Source: Lobosporangium transversale
Taxonomy: Eukaryota; Mortierellomycota; Mortierellomycetes; Mortierellales; Mortierellaceae
Assembly: GCF_002105155.1 (NCBI RefSeq)
Contig: NW_019029026.1
Span: forward strand, 268,724 to 332,723
Reading direction: 5' to 3'
Length of the DNA: 64,000 bases
Under the pieces are notes generated by a model. That model saw only the letters and a list, made by a program, of their open reading frames with translations. It had not been told where the DNA came from and ran no database searches. The translations under genes and the position numbers were made by a program. Positions 12,748 to 25,051 of the stretch are shown in pieces. How positions within the stretch are numbered: the first letter of the stretch is position 1; each line of letters opens with the position of its first letter.

Positions 12748-13897
12748 GGTGTGTTTATCGTAAGATCGCTGTAAGGTTGAATTGAGGTATCTTTGGAAAA
12801 GAGAGCGAAGAATGTGTTTGTAAATGTTCAAGTCTTCAGAAGTATTAGACCTGGTGGTGGTGTGGAATGGGGTATATGTTAAATATGAGCAAATACGTTG
12901 TTGCGCTAGTTGCAAATGAATGTGAGAGGAATGAGAAGAAGGTCATTTAGATGAAATGCTAAATGAGAAATGCCAGAAATATTCGCAGGGAAATACATTT
13001 AGCCACTGCCACTTACGACACGAGGATTGACTCTCGATTTTGAGATAAGTCTGTGCAGAGCAACTTGAGTGTTGCAAGGTAAGTGGGAGAAAAGAGGAAA
13101 GAAGGCACTTTTTTTTACTAATGTTATTAACCATTTTAATGTCAGCCTCTTTTTATATCTTCAAATCAAAAGGCTGGCAAGCACATGCAAAAAGAAGTTG
13201 GCAAAGTAAATAGAGAAAGAGCACAGGATGCTGGTTGTATCGCTCCACACTTCTCTCCACGGATTGCTCTCTCTTTACACTCACTCCACATTAGAAAAAA
13301 TTTTTTTTTTGACTTCCAGTTCTTAAATTATTAATGCATTTATGCATTACGAGCAGGCGTGTTTATCGGTCACGAACCAAATTGCATCTCCACTTCGGCA
13401 AAAGAAACCATTGAGACGAATTTTTGCTTTGTCCTACAAACAGAGAAATGCATGTGCAAGCGACAAAAAAATACACATTGTAATTAACCTGTTTGGATGA
13501 ACAGTGCTGCTGGTGCTACTTTTCTCATTGAGCGGCTTCTTTTTATTACAGGTTGCTGGTTTGCTACATACTAGCGTCCGAGTGTCCCTGGCTAAAACCC
13601 CCAACTTAATCATCTACCCAAGACAGCGCACTAAAAAAAAATACCAATCGTCTTAGATACCGTAAATGAGTAACCCCAAAATCCTTCAAGAGGAGAGTAA
13701 GTAGAATGAGGCTTGTAGAAAGCCGATAAGGATTCTTGGGAAGAGTAAATTCTTGAAAATTACTGTTGTGACTTCGTTTTGAATCACAAAAAGGTCAAAT
13801 GAAATGCCGCTTTTTCTTCGCACCTTCATTATTATCTTGAATTACTTAAAAGTTCCCAAGAGCCATCTATATCACTACCACAATTCGAATATAAATA
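12748..13897. other. Divergent promoter region, lipase/centrin
   Basis: About 1.15 kb between two divergent starts. It is AT-rich with short purine runs. Open frames here lack family features. It probably holds both promoters and 5' UTRs. Confidence 0.5.
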
Positions 13898-14857
13898 ATG
13901 GCGTCACTTAAAGGAAGGCGCTCAACTAAATCGGCTAAAGCGACGACACCGGCTGTTGTATCAAATGTCTCGAGCGTATCAACAGCTTATCTTCAGGAAT
14001 TGGAAGATACATTCCAGCTCTATGATCCGGAGAATACAGGAGTGATGTCACTCAAGAGTCTAAGGCTTGCAATGAGAACATTAGGTTTTGAGGCTTCTTT
14101 GGAGAATGTTATGGAAATCATCCGCGAAATACCATCGCTCAGTATTCACAGACCCAAGAAAAAAAAATGCTCAATAGTCAAAGGTATGATAAGCAGCACC
14201 AACAATATCAACTCCAACAACAATAAGAATAAGGGCAAGGAGAAACAGAATGACTTGGAGCCGATTGCGGAAGGCATCTCTGGTATAAGACGGAGCTCAC
14301 GTGTGACGTCTGGGGCATTGAAGACAGGGTACAGGTCAAAATATGTGGATGAATCAGACGAGGCTTTAGTGAGTGACGATGATGACAATGACGATGACGA
14401 TGAATATGAGGACATTAAAACCCTAGACTCAGACGGAGGCGGTGATAAGAGCTTTATTCGAAGGAATACAGAAGAGAATGATTTTGGGGATGACAACCTC
14501 TACTTCACTCTGCAAGATTTTATCACGATCATGATACCTAATGAGGTATGTTAGCGTTGAATACAGAGTAATATGAGTAATATACACATTTGAAGTGATG
14601 GACTGATCAGCCGTTTTTTAATCCAATGCGATCAGGACCAACACGGCCAGGATGAGGTTTCACGGATATTCCAACTGTTTGACTTGCAGGGTAAGGGGTC
14701 GATCCGCATTGAAGATCTGCGACGAGTTGCCAAGGAATTGGCCATATCCATGGGGGATGAAGAACTGCGAGAGATGATCGAAGAGGCTGACCGTGATGGT
14801 GATGGATGCGTTACTGAGCAGGAATTTGCTCGGATTTTAGAAAAGACAGGATTTTGA
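13898..14857 (+). CDS. Centrin-like EF-hand protein with acidic insert
   Basis: Two exons (13898-14545, 14636-14857) give 289 residues. The N-terminal part reads [20 protein letters not shown] then [13 protein letters not shown], and the C-terminal part reads [33 protein letters not shown] and [14 protein letters not shown] (a canonical EF loop near residues 268-279). This is the centrin/Cdc31 pattern. Centrins act at spindle pole bodies or basal bodies and in mRNA export and DNA repair. EF-hand 1 keeps the fold but its loop ([13 protein letters not shown]) is imperfect. In place of EF-hand 2 there is a Lys/Asn-rich then Asp/Glu-rich insert of about 110 residues, so the protein is much longer than a usual centrin (about 170). 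Confidence 0.85.
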
Positions 14858-16100
14858 AGACATTGATAGCTAGTAACATCCACAGCCATTTATTGAAAAT
14901 TATTAACAAACGGCTCATATGACTTTATCAACCAATTTGAAGCTTTACAATTTTGTTTAAGAGACTGAGGCACTGATGATAAGGTGTTGTGTGGGTTTAA
15001 TAATGAGTGGTCCCGCCTTTAACTTCCTTCACTCCTTCCAGCCTGTTAGACATAGAATCAACAGGTGTTGCTAGTTTCTCCTGTGTTGTATTGTTCTACC
15101 TTCAACAAGAGTTACTGCGAAAGCTGGAAGGTCACTTGGGAACTTGGGGTACCTATCAAGTATATCAGCTAGAAGTAACTGCAAATGCTCAATTGGATTT
15201 ATATCTGGAAAGCATGCTAATCAGTCTGAAATCTTGAGGATACTTTGCTTTGCAAGCTTGCAAGTATGGTCGGAGCATTGTTCCCCATAAGAATACCGCC
15301 CTCTATTTTCAGCCATAAACCCGGCAAATCCACCTTGATATACATCTTCCACGAAACACTGTCCATCTCTACGATCACATTATATCCAAATACAACCAAC
15401 CGGAGCTTCTCTAGCTGTCGTAGATGCTCTACAAATCATTACAGTTGCTCTATCGCTCTTGAAAGTTGACGCCAGGCAATCGTACCTGCACTTTCCTCCG
15501 CCATACACCAAAGCCTCATCCGACTGAAGTGCTCATCTCTTTCAAAAGATCAATCCAAACTACTCGAGTTCAGCCTTCCTTGCATCAACTGTCATTAAAT
15601 ATGGCTTGCAGAGCTGCAATACTAACGCATGGTGTGTCCTGGCAATGCTTCTTTACTCGCTTTTTCGTCAATTGATTAGCAGCATCCTTGAGAGTAGCCC
15701 CTTCGCTCCTTGGCCTTGATGTAGTACATGGTGCTCATGGTGCCCTATTCACTCAGCGTCTTGGGCTGCCTTGAAGTCGGAACGCGAGCGGTGGTGCCTC
15801 TTTCCTGAAATGCTGATAATACTCAATGCCTTCATGGATTTCATACGTCCAGTAATGGTACACTTACTTACAATACCTAGATTTCAGCACATAATGGTTT
15901 ATTTAAGCTGCTATTATTTTAGAACGGATTGATGATGCCTTTCGATAAGACGGCACAGAGCTGCACCATTAGATGTTGTGGCCTTTCTTCGATAAAAATT
16001 TTTCAACCATTATTGCGCCACGTTTGTCTTTTGTCTCCTTACATTTCACTTCCTAAAAAAAACATCCACACCCATTCAAAAATAAGAAAGTATTCCAAAG
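14858..16100. other. Intergenic with transposon relic, Argonaute promoter
   Basis: Apart from the transposase relic, this 1.2 kb stretch holds the 3' flank of the centrin gene and about 400 bp of Argonaute promoter. No other gene seen. Confidence 0.5.
15040..15700 (-). pseudogene. Decayed Tc1/mariner-like DDE transposase relic
   Basis: Minus-strand translation in shifting frames gives pieces that line up in order with a Tc1-like transposase. They are RDEHFSRMRLWCMAEES (15560-15460), a VFGYNVIVEMD block, GGILMGNNAP (about 15300-15270; compare the DNAP motif), HTCKLAKQ, then FPDINPIEHLQLLLADIL (15210-15160), which matches the PDLNPIE motif around the third catalytic acid. Stops and frame changes interrupt it, so it is not a working gene. 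Terminal inverted repeats were not identified. Confidence 0.65.
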
Positions 16101-19100
16101 ATGATGAGCACCGCGTCATCCGGCCCTGCGCTGACACCGAACGCGCTTCGACCAGACGGAGGCGGTAGAGCGGGTAGACATATTCAAGTGCGAACAAACT
16201 TTTTCGCCATCAAGAAAGTAAGTAGCATTTCTGTAATTCGTCAACTTCTAAAGCCTTTCTTGTTTCATGATGAACTGATTATTATTATTTTTTTACCTTA
16301 ACAATAGCTCAAGGCAGATGTCATCTGGCAGTATGATGTCTCTATCAGTCCGGATGTTCCAGCGGAAAAGGCTAAACAGGTAGATAAATATCCATTAGCA
16401 TTCTATGAGTGCTTGCGTCACTGATTCCAGAAGATACCTATAATGAAAATACTCTTTCTACACTTTGTAGGTCTGGAAGGTAATCGAAACCACTATTCCG
16501 GAGCTGGGAGGCAACAAGATGGTCTTTGATGGCAAAGCTCAAGCCTACTCGGCCATGGACCTTGGTATCGATAAGGTCAGACACAAAGTCGAGCTATTTG
16601 ATAGTGGACGCCCTGCAGCCGCAGCCCCTCCTGCTGCAGCCGCGGCCAAGAAAAAGAACGAGTTCACGGTCTCTATCGCCTTCGTGACAAAAATTGATGT
16701 CTCTGAGCTACATGCGTTCTTGAACAAGACTGGTCCTATCACCCCTAACTGCATGGTCGCCATTCAAGGTACTATGTAAAACCACTCTATTGAAGTTCGA
16801 AAAAAAAAAAAAAAAGGCATCTGATGCTGACACGATGCTTGTTTATTATAGCTTTGAACATTGCTATGTCGCATAAGCTTTTCTCGGAAATGGTTAGTGC
16901 TGGTCGCTCGGCCTATCGTCCTCAAGGTGCTCAGAACCTAGGCGGAGGTGTCGAAAAATGGGATGGCGTCTTCCAGTCCGTCCGCCCAGGACAGGGCAAA
17001 CTGTATGCTAATATTGACATCGCATCAACAGCGTTTATGAAGGGTGGTAGAATGGATGATCTGATGGTAGACATCCTACGTGCTCGCGATCAAAATGACT
17101 TGAAAAGACTCCAAAGACATGACATTATAGCCCTCCAGCGTCATTTCAAGGGGGCATCCTTCACTGTTACCCATCGTGGTGCGGACTTCAAGAAGAGGTA
17201 ACTATTTATCTTCTGAACTCTGTACAAAGGATTTAGAAGCCTCTCAATATCGATAACCATTGCACGATACCTTTTTACTCATTGTACTTTTCTATTATTA
17301 TTATTTATATATATAAAAGATATAAAATCTCTGAGATTAGCGCTTCACCTGCTGACAAAATCACATTCGACCAGGAAACTAATGATGGCAAGAAAAAGAA
17401 GGTCTCAATTCCTGAGTACTATCAAACTGCATACAACCTGAGACTTAAGTACCCCTTTTTGCCATGCATCGGCGTCAAAGCCCGTGAAGGCCAGACTATG
17501 TACTTCCCTGTCGAAGTCTGCAACATTGTTCCAGGCAAACGCTACACTAAGAAGGTATGTTTGGACTATATCGACCCAATGCCCTTGCCCCGTAATACGA
17601 TCGTAAGCTGTCTTATTAACATTCACTCTTAATGTGTTGCTCCTTCCCTTCATTGCTACAGCTCAATGAGGAACAAACTACAGCGATGATCAAGAGTACC
17701 TGCCTCCGCCCGCAAGCGAGAATGGAAAAGATCTATGACAGCCTGCGCGTTCTGGACTTTGACCGAAACGAATATCTCCAGAGATTTGGAATGGAAATCT
17801 CAAGGGAAATGGCAGTTGTTCCTGCGCGTATTCTGGCTCCTCCACGCATTGTCTATCGTGACAGGGTTGAGGTTACCCCTCAATTCGGTGGCTGGCAAAT
17901 GAATCCACAAAGAAAAATGGTGCAAGGCTCCGAATTGAGATCATGGGGTGTCCTTGTCTACGAGCGACCAGAGTACGTGCCTGGGCTTGATGTAGTTGGA
18001 TGTTTTCGCACTGAAGCTGAGAAAACTAACGAGGATCTAATAATTTATTTTTTAGTCGTCTCCGCGAAGATGCAGTGAGGAGATTCGTCCGTGAATTGGT
18101 TACAACTCTCAATGAAAATGGTGAGCCAAACATACCTTAGTTGCATTGTTCTGCTAAGTGATATAACGGCTATAGCTAACCACAATCGGGAACACTTTAG
18201 GTATGAATGTCTCTCAACCAAATCCGCCCATCCGCCATGCCCAAATGGGCTCGGTTAACAAAACTGTGGATTCTTTTCTTGATGAGGTGAAGCAGAAATG
18301 TGGCTCACCTGTAAATCGTAAGTTAAATTGGTCGCCTTTTTCTTACTCTAACAATTATAAATAATCCTAGTGGAGTGGATAATTTACTCTTTTCGTATAT
18401 TTTTGCGCGCCTGAATCCAGTGCTTCTGGTGGTAATGCCTAACAAGTGTCAGACGTATTCCGCCCTCAAAACGTACTGCGAAACGACGCACAGCAATGGT
18501 GTGATGACTCAGTGTGCCCTGTCTAAAAACGTATCGCGGGTTAATAAGCAGTACTGTGGTAACCTTGGGCTGAAGATTAACGCAAAGGTAAAGCAATCGT
18601 TTACTGATATTGCTTTCTTTAGTTTATTGTCAGGAGCCTGCGGTGCTGATATATATATTTTTTTCAGTTGGGAGGCGTTAATAGTTGTCTGCCGTCCAAC
18701 TCTGTTCCGTTCTTGACTCAAGTGCCAACTATGATTCTTGGAGCAGACGTGACTCATCCGGCTCCCGGTGAGAACAAACCTTCCGTTGTTGCCGTTGTTG
18801 GATCGATGGATCACAATGCATTCAGATATGCAGGTCGACTCAAAGTCCAAGAGAGTCGCGTTGAAGTAATATACTCTCTCAGAATAATCTTTACTGAATA
18901 GCTTCAACCCTTTACATCATTTTTTAACGCAACCTTCTTTTCATTAGGTGATTGAAGGCTTAAAATTCTTGGTGTATCACTTATTGGTAGCGTTCAAGGA
19001 TCGTAACAGAGTGTATCCACAGCGGATCTTGTTTTACAGAGACGGAGTGTCAGAAGGCCAGTACGAACAAGTCATGCGGACCGAAGTCCAGGCCGTCCGG

Positions 19101-19762
19101 GAGGCTTGTGATCACATTAATCGTAAGTGCTCAGTATGGACAAAAAAAAGAGAGAGAGGGAAGGTTGTACTGATTTTTTTTAAACGCTTTATCCAATTTA
19201 GAAACGCAAAAGCCTCCCACTCCATATAACCCAAAAGTCACCTTCTGTGTGGTGAAAAAACGGCATCATGCTCGTCTCTTCCCAATGAACCCGAATGATG
19301 CTGATAAATCCGGCAACTGTATTGCAGGCACTGTTGTAGATTCCGTTATTACTCATCCAACGGAATTTGACTTCTGTAAGTAGCTACAAAAGTCGGTATA
19401 ATACTTGCTATTGGCATTTCATCGATTGTCTCTCATATTCTCAACTATACTTTTTTAATTCAACGAATCCAGATCTGCAGAGTCACGGCGGTCTCCAGGG
19501 AACGTCACGTCCTACTCTATACCACGTTCTCTTAGATGAGAACAAGTTCACTTCTGACAGCCTGCAAGAGTTGACTTTTAAACTGTGCCACGTGTACGCA
19601 CGCTGTACTAAGTCCGTGAGCATTGTACCCTCGGTGTATTACGCACACTTGCTCGCATTCCGTGCTCGGCACTACCAAGGCGGCGATTTTTCGGACGCTG
19701 CAAGCACTTCAAGCGGTAGCAGTGCTCAAGGACCGACCTTCGAAACCTCGGTATTACACTGA
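16101..19762 (+). CDS. AGO: Argonaute
   Basis: RNA-interference effector that binds small RNAs and can slice complementary RNA. Thirteen exons (16101-16217, 16308-16379, 16471-16768, 16852-17197, 17320-17554, 17662-17972, 18056-18120, 18201-18317, 18421-18587, 18668-18865, 18948-19122, 19202-19375, 19473-19762) join to 854 residues. N, L1, PAZ ([19 protein letters not shown]), L2, MID and PIWI regions follow in order. The PIWI tetrad is complete: Asp603 (LGADVTHP), Glu642 (ESRVEVI), Asp674 ([10 protein letters not shown]) and His817 ([13 protein letters not shown]), so slicing is predicted. An Ala/Pro-rich and Lys stretch lies in the N domain. In exon 9 the acceptor at 18420 (ATCCAG) is the one that keeps frame. 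The C-terminus ends FETSVLH rather than the usual MYF-type hydrophobic end. Confidence 0.96.
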
Positions 19763-20168
19763 ATCTGAACTTGTTCTTTTTTTGTTATTGCTTTTGTTTT
19801 CATGAATCAAAGATCCATACTCTAACACCCCATCACCCTTTACATACTAAACATATATAGAACGGTATTAAGAACGTGATGTACTTTGTCTAGTTTGACA
19901 GTCCATCATACCCCACAATTTCACGAATCGCGTTTTGTGGCCGGCCTTTCAGGAAACAAATAGTAGCAGTAACATAAAAAAAAAAAAAAAAAAAAAAAAA
20001 GAATCAGAGTAGCAAACAGTTTTCTTTTTTTTTTGTATTCAATGCTTGATATCGAAGATTGGTGAGATGAAGACGATTATCGACAATATTTCAAAATCAA
20101 TAAAGCAATTCTGCACTATAAATACTTGGTGGTAAGGACTATTGGTTCAACGAGTGGTTACTATTTAT
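19763..20168. other. Convergent intergenic, Argonaute/FYR gene 3' ends
   Basis: Two 3' ends face each other across about 400 bp with a poly-A run at 19977-20000. No gene seen. Confidence 0.5.
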
Positions 20169-20572
20169 TCACAGAGCCTTTTCAGAATTAGTCGAGTCGG
20201 TTTTTGTCGTGTCTCCAGATTCTTGGTTGTCATGACGGGATGCAAACTCCGCAAGTCGCTTCTCTTCCTCTACAACAGCATTTACAGTATCCCAATCCTC
20301 ATATCCATCTAGCTCTTCGATCAATTTTTGGGTGATTGGATCAGAGAACCCGAAGAAGAGAGGTCCACTGATTCGTGTACCTTTGGAGTGACTTGCCAAA
20401 CATGCCTTGGTCCACGGTAACGTAGGAGATGTCCCTTCAAACCGTTTACCGCTAGCAGACTCGACAATGAATAAGGGGCCTTCGGGTCCTTCCTGGATCT
20501 CCATCATATATCGCTCTCGAAAGACATACTTCTCTGCCTTGTAGCCGATAGGATATGGATGTCGAAACATAC

Positions 20573-20664
<92 letters not shown>

Positions 20665-20684
20665 TAAAATAAAGTAAATAAATA

Positions 20685-20722
<38 letters not shown>

Positions 20723-21892
20723 TAGCTCAGTTAACAAAAAAGAAACAAGTAGAGTGATGTTGTGTGCGCAATCTTTTAATCCGTCTATCCTCTCACTTAC
20801 TCCTTTCCCACTCCAGTATTTCAATCTATGCTTCTTTCCTTTATAAAGATGACCAATATCCCAAATTGTGGTCGCGATGCTTCCTATAAAGATAGAGAAA
20901 GAGAAGCGCTGGGAATAAATAATAAAGAATAGAGCATTTCCTTATATTTGTAAGCAACTCGACCCTTTCTCACCTAGAGTCAAAGGCACTCCACAGAGAG
21001 AAATCACAGATTCAGTTTGATAGCTAGTAGTTTGTTTTCTGCCCATCCACCGCTGTTTCTTTGAATAGGACTCCAAACTAGAAGTTGGTATAAAGCTACC
21101 AAGGTTTTGGTCTTTATAATCGCCTCCCTGCCCTTGCTCGTGTTCCCTCTGCGCTTGCTGTTCTGTCATTTCATTCAGATTCAAATGTGAACCATTATTC
21201 TCGAGCGCTTCTAAATCCACGTGGCTGTAATCCGGCGCAGCTTCGCCTCGTATCCTTTTCGAGGATCGCGTCTGGATGAGCCGAACAAACTTAGTTTCTT
21301 TAGGTTTTCGCATCCGTTTCCTAGCGGATGAAGGTCCTTTGGCAGAAGAAGACGAAGGTGAATATATATATTCTTCATCATCAAGGACCTTGTCTCGAGA
21401 GGATTTGTATGATGAAATTGTAGGTGGTATGGAAGAACGATGATAAGAGAAATTCATGGGGCTGAGACCCAGCTGTATCATGAGTTGCTGGTTTCGTAGG
21501 ATGTTGCGTTGCCGCTGCGCTTCATAATCATCGTCCTCTTTCTCCTCCTCATCACCATCTTCTACTAGTTCTTTTGCTTGCTTTTTATCTTGATAATTCT
21601 CCTCTTCTTCATATGTGCCTTGGGCCTTCTGATCCTGTTTGTTGTCGTCCTGCTTTTGTTGCACTTCCTCGTCTTTGATTTGTTTTTTATTACTCTGGCT
21701 ACAAACATACTTATTCGTTTTGCTTTGCTCAAGTTCTATTTTCATTTCCTTCGCTGTGACTTCTGTTATCCCTGGTTCGTGAGAATCTTCATGGTTGGTA
21801 TGATCGCGATCTTTGCTCTGTGACAGCGATGAAGGCGTGTAGATGTCATCTGTAATCTTAAGCGCATCAATAGTCTGTTCAATCATTGCCAT
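20169..21892 (-). CDS. FYRN/FYRC-domain nuclear protein (TBRG1-like)
   Basis: Exons 21892-20974, 20883-20801 and 20573-20169 join to 468 residues. The C-terminal third carries an F/Y-rich domain pair: GVPLTLGSIATTIWDIGHLY, FRHPYPIGYKAEKYVF (FYRN), then GPEGPLFIVESASGKRFEGT and ISGPLFFGFSDPITQKLIEE (FYRC). FYR domains occur in chromatin proteins such as trithorax-type factors and TBRG1, so a nuclear role is likely. The N-terminal 300 residues are Lys/Glu/Gln-rich with a KRMRKPKETK nuclear-localisation-like cluster. No PHD, SET or JmjC domain is seen. Intron 2 contains a long AAT/ATT triplet array. Confidence 0.82.
20614..20717. repeat. AAT triplet array in an intron
   Basis: Tandem AAT units with AAAT interruptions, preceded by a poly-A run of about 28, all within intron 2 of the FYR gene. 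Confidence 0.9.
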
Positions 21893-22091
21893 TGACTGGG
21901 TCCGTTACGCGTCTCGATGCTTAATGGTCTTGATCTTGATTTATCAATCTATCAAGCGTTTTTTTTTTTTTTTTTTTTTTTTTTTTGCACAGATACAAAT
22001 CTTGTGACAATTTCACTTAAAGAGGTTCCAGAATGGCTTGCATTTTTTGTGCTTACTTTATTTTATTTTATTTTTTTTCGTGACAAGCTCC

Positions 22092-24436
22092 TCATGGTAT
22101 ACCAAGTTGCTTCTGTTCTTTAGTTAATAGTCTGTCAGTACCAGGCTTGAAAAAATAATTATTATGTCGTTCTTTGACCTTTTCGTTGATAAATGGAGGG
22201 CGAATGCGACTTTGATAGTCTTGCGCGAAGCGAAGGTTTACAATCCCGCCTGTGAAGCTACTGGACATAGTGCCATAAAACCGCGTAGCGCGAGCGCATA
22301 TTAGTTGCTCGACAAGACCGAGCCAATCTTCAAAGACTACCAAGTGGCCAAACCTCTCCATAAAGTATCCATCCATCAGGTCTTTAACGAAAACTGCACC
22401 AAGAGAACGGAAGGATTCGATAATCTGTGGTGATACTTCATCTGTAGCCATATAAAAGAGCCTGGAAGCCTCGTCTATGCTTTTGTTAATATTTTCATCT
22501 GTCACATCCGTAAATACAGACTCGACAGCGTCCTTGACGCAAGAAATCATCCATTCAGTGTCAAACTCTTGCCAACCATGCTTGTCAGTGATAAAATCGC
22601 CACGGCGTACATGCATCGACAAGAGGAGCCAATTCGAGTCATCGGAAGGATCACTATGGCCAAGACTAAGGTCTGCCTTGAAATATCTTTTTTGTAGCAT
22701 GTCTTTGAGTCTTCTCCATAGATAGTCGGCAGCTTCAAAAACTACGGGTGCGAACCGAAGAAAAGTGGTTGCAATAGTCCTATGCCGTTCTGCACCTTCA
22801 ATAGAAGAATATATGATGGGGATCCAGCCTGTTGTATGAAACTGTCCCTCTATCGAGAGGATCCGTGCAGAGACAAAGCCAAGTTCTTCATGAAGATCTA
22901 CATAGTTTTCAATCCTGCAAGTTGCAAATCCTGGAAAGCGTGCCTCCCAGGGGATTTGGTCTGCCAGAGGGTCCTCTGTTGGCGGGACACATGTGCCGTT
23001 GTCTAACACTGGTGACTTCTCGTAATATATCGCCATCTGATTCTCCTTTTGTTCTTGTGGATTTATGAAGGAATAGCTGTCGTCAATGGAGGTCGTGGAA
23101 TTTACAGGAAAATACTCGAAATCCAAGGACCACTGTACAATCTTATTTAAAGCACCACCACGTACGTCTGCGAACGCGTAAAACAACTCTCGGGACCTAA
23201 AGGACCCATTTTCATTCCCTTTCGCAGCATTAGCGCGCTCAGCGAATGAAGGGATATGCATTATGTCGACAATACCGTTTCTCACGATATTATCAATCAC
23301 AGAAAGCTCCTCCTGCTCTTCCAGATCCCACGTTTCACGTTGTATCCTTTCAATGGTGCCAGCCCAGTTGGTCTGCTCTCTATAGCTGGCCACTATGCTG
23401 GTCCCTCCATTTCCTTCTATACCCATTTCTTGGCTGCCGATTGAAGGCTGTGTTGCATTGGTGTCATGGCTGCTAACTCTAGGTATGTGATAGCTGTCTA
23501 TACCTATAGATCGCGATGAATTATGGTTGTTGGTAGTCCGTTGCTTCAGATCCTGTTGATATCGTATATGATCCAGCCAAAAGGAAGTCTGTCCTCCGAA
23601 ATTGTAATCTGTGAGCGGTTCTGCATCCTTCGGGGCACCCACTACTTGGTTCATAAACATCTCATAGTCGATTACACGCATCTTTTGTGAAAGCAACTGA
23701 AGGTCAAAAAAATAACCAAGGTCGAGAGCCACTGTACTTTCTTGATCATTCCGCCCAATATTATTCAGATCCAATGGAGTCGCAATCATAGCACAGACTG
23801 TATCATTTGAGCAATTGCGGATGCGAAGACGATTGGGCAAAACGAGTGTACGATTCAATAGCTCGGATAGATATAAACCTCTTTCGATCATGTAGCTGGT
23901 TTGAATAAGAGATGGAAACACAATGGAGGAAATCGTTTTCAGATTTTTGTTAAACCACATGGTAATTGGCAGAGAGTCAACATAGTGCAAAAGGAAATAA
24001 ACTGGCATTACCGCATGTTGTTAAAGCCCAGCCACGGGCTATAATCTATCAGCAGAAATGTCTCACGATCCAAATTGCGTCGAGGTAATGTCGTAAGATC
24101 AATAAGGATTCCGTCTGTTCCATCAGAAATATGGGGTAGTCCAACTCGAATTGTACAGAAGAATAATGTGCTGAGAAGCAATATCGTTATGAATCCTGAA
24201 CAAAGCACGGGTTGAAAAAGTCTCCTTAGTTCATGGCCAGCACCCATAACGGCAGCATTAATGATACCTATCGTTAGGCGCAGCTGCGAAGGCTTCGAGC
24301 TTCCGTTCTTGGGCGGCCGAGCCTCTACGTCTTCATCCAGCGTATGACTACTGCTGTTTTTGATACCATTTTTACTGATTGATCGACGTGGCCTTAAACG
24401 GCGATGGTGGATGCTATTTACTTTGTCTGTGGCCAT
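22092..24436 (-). CDS. Type II membrane GDP-fucose O-fucosyltransferase-like protein
   Basis: Exons 24436-24012 and 23895-22092 join to 742 residues. A basic cytosolic N-terminus (HHRRLRPRRSISKNG) is followed by one membrane segment near residues 74-100 (SGFITILLLSTLFFCTIRVG), the layout of a Golgi type II glycosyltransferase. The luminal part begins DYSPWLGFNNMRYMIERGL, which after splicing gives the G-x-N-N start of the fucosyltransferase fold, and SELLNRTLVLPNRL. Near the C-terminus LLSMHVRRGDFITDKHGW carries the H-x-R-R-G-D-F sugar-nucleotide motif, followed by FYMATDEVSP. These features fit the O-fucosyltransferase superfamily; the actual donor and acceptor are not proven. The central 200 residues are less conserved. 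Confidence 0.82.
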
Positions 24437-25051
24437 TTTTTTTTTTTTTTTTTTTTTTGAAGAGCGTGATGGTAGAATTATTTAGCTATTGCTTTTTTTG
24501 TCAAGTCGATTACTGGCAAGTGTCTTGACAAGGAAGAAAAAAGAGAGGAGAAAAGGATTCTTGATTCCTCTTACTCCTTTTTATAATATTGCTTACTTCC
24601 GCAAAGAGAAGAACACGCGAATGATATTCAATTTCATTCCATCTTAAAAATGAGGAGCATGTCTCTCGAGATAAAAAAGAATAAGTGCCATCTCTTCAGT
24701 TCCTGTGGGTGGTCTGTGCTACATTCATGCGCCCATTGCGAGATCCATTGTACAGAGAGAGCAAGGTCGTGCGCACAAATTTGATGCAGACACATGCTTG
24801 GGATAAAGATTTGTGACTTCCCATTGGGTTTCGGTGCTTGTTTTTTTTTTTTTTTTTTTTTTTTTCTCCCACCCTTGTTCTTTACCTTGCCCTTACCAGC
24901 CGTCAAGTTGCTCCCAGTTCTCTTTCCTTTCTTCAACTATATTCCGCCCTACTATTCTGTTTGTTGAGTAGCATTTCTCATATAGGAGTACGGCCCTTAT
25001 TATACTTCTACACATAACAGTTTCTACAACGTGTCGCAACTACAGACAACA
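24437..25051. other. Divergent promoter region, fucosyltransferase/PRS1
   Basis: About 600 bp with poly-T at 24437-24458 and 24841-24865. It ends in the 5' UTR exon of PRS1. No separate gene seen. Confidence 0.5.
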
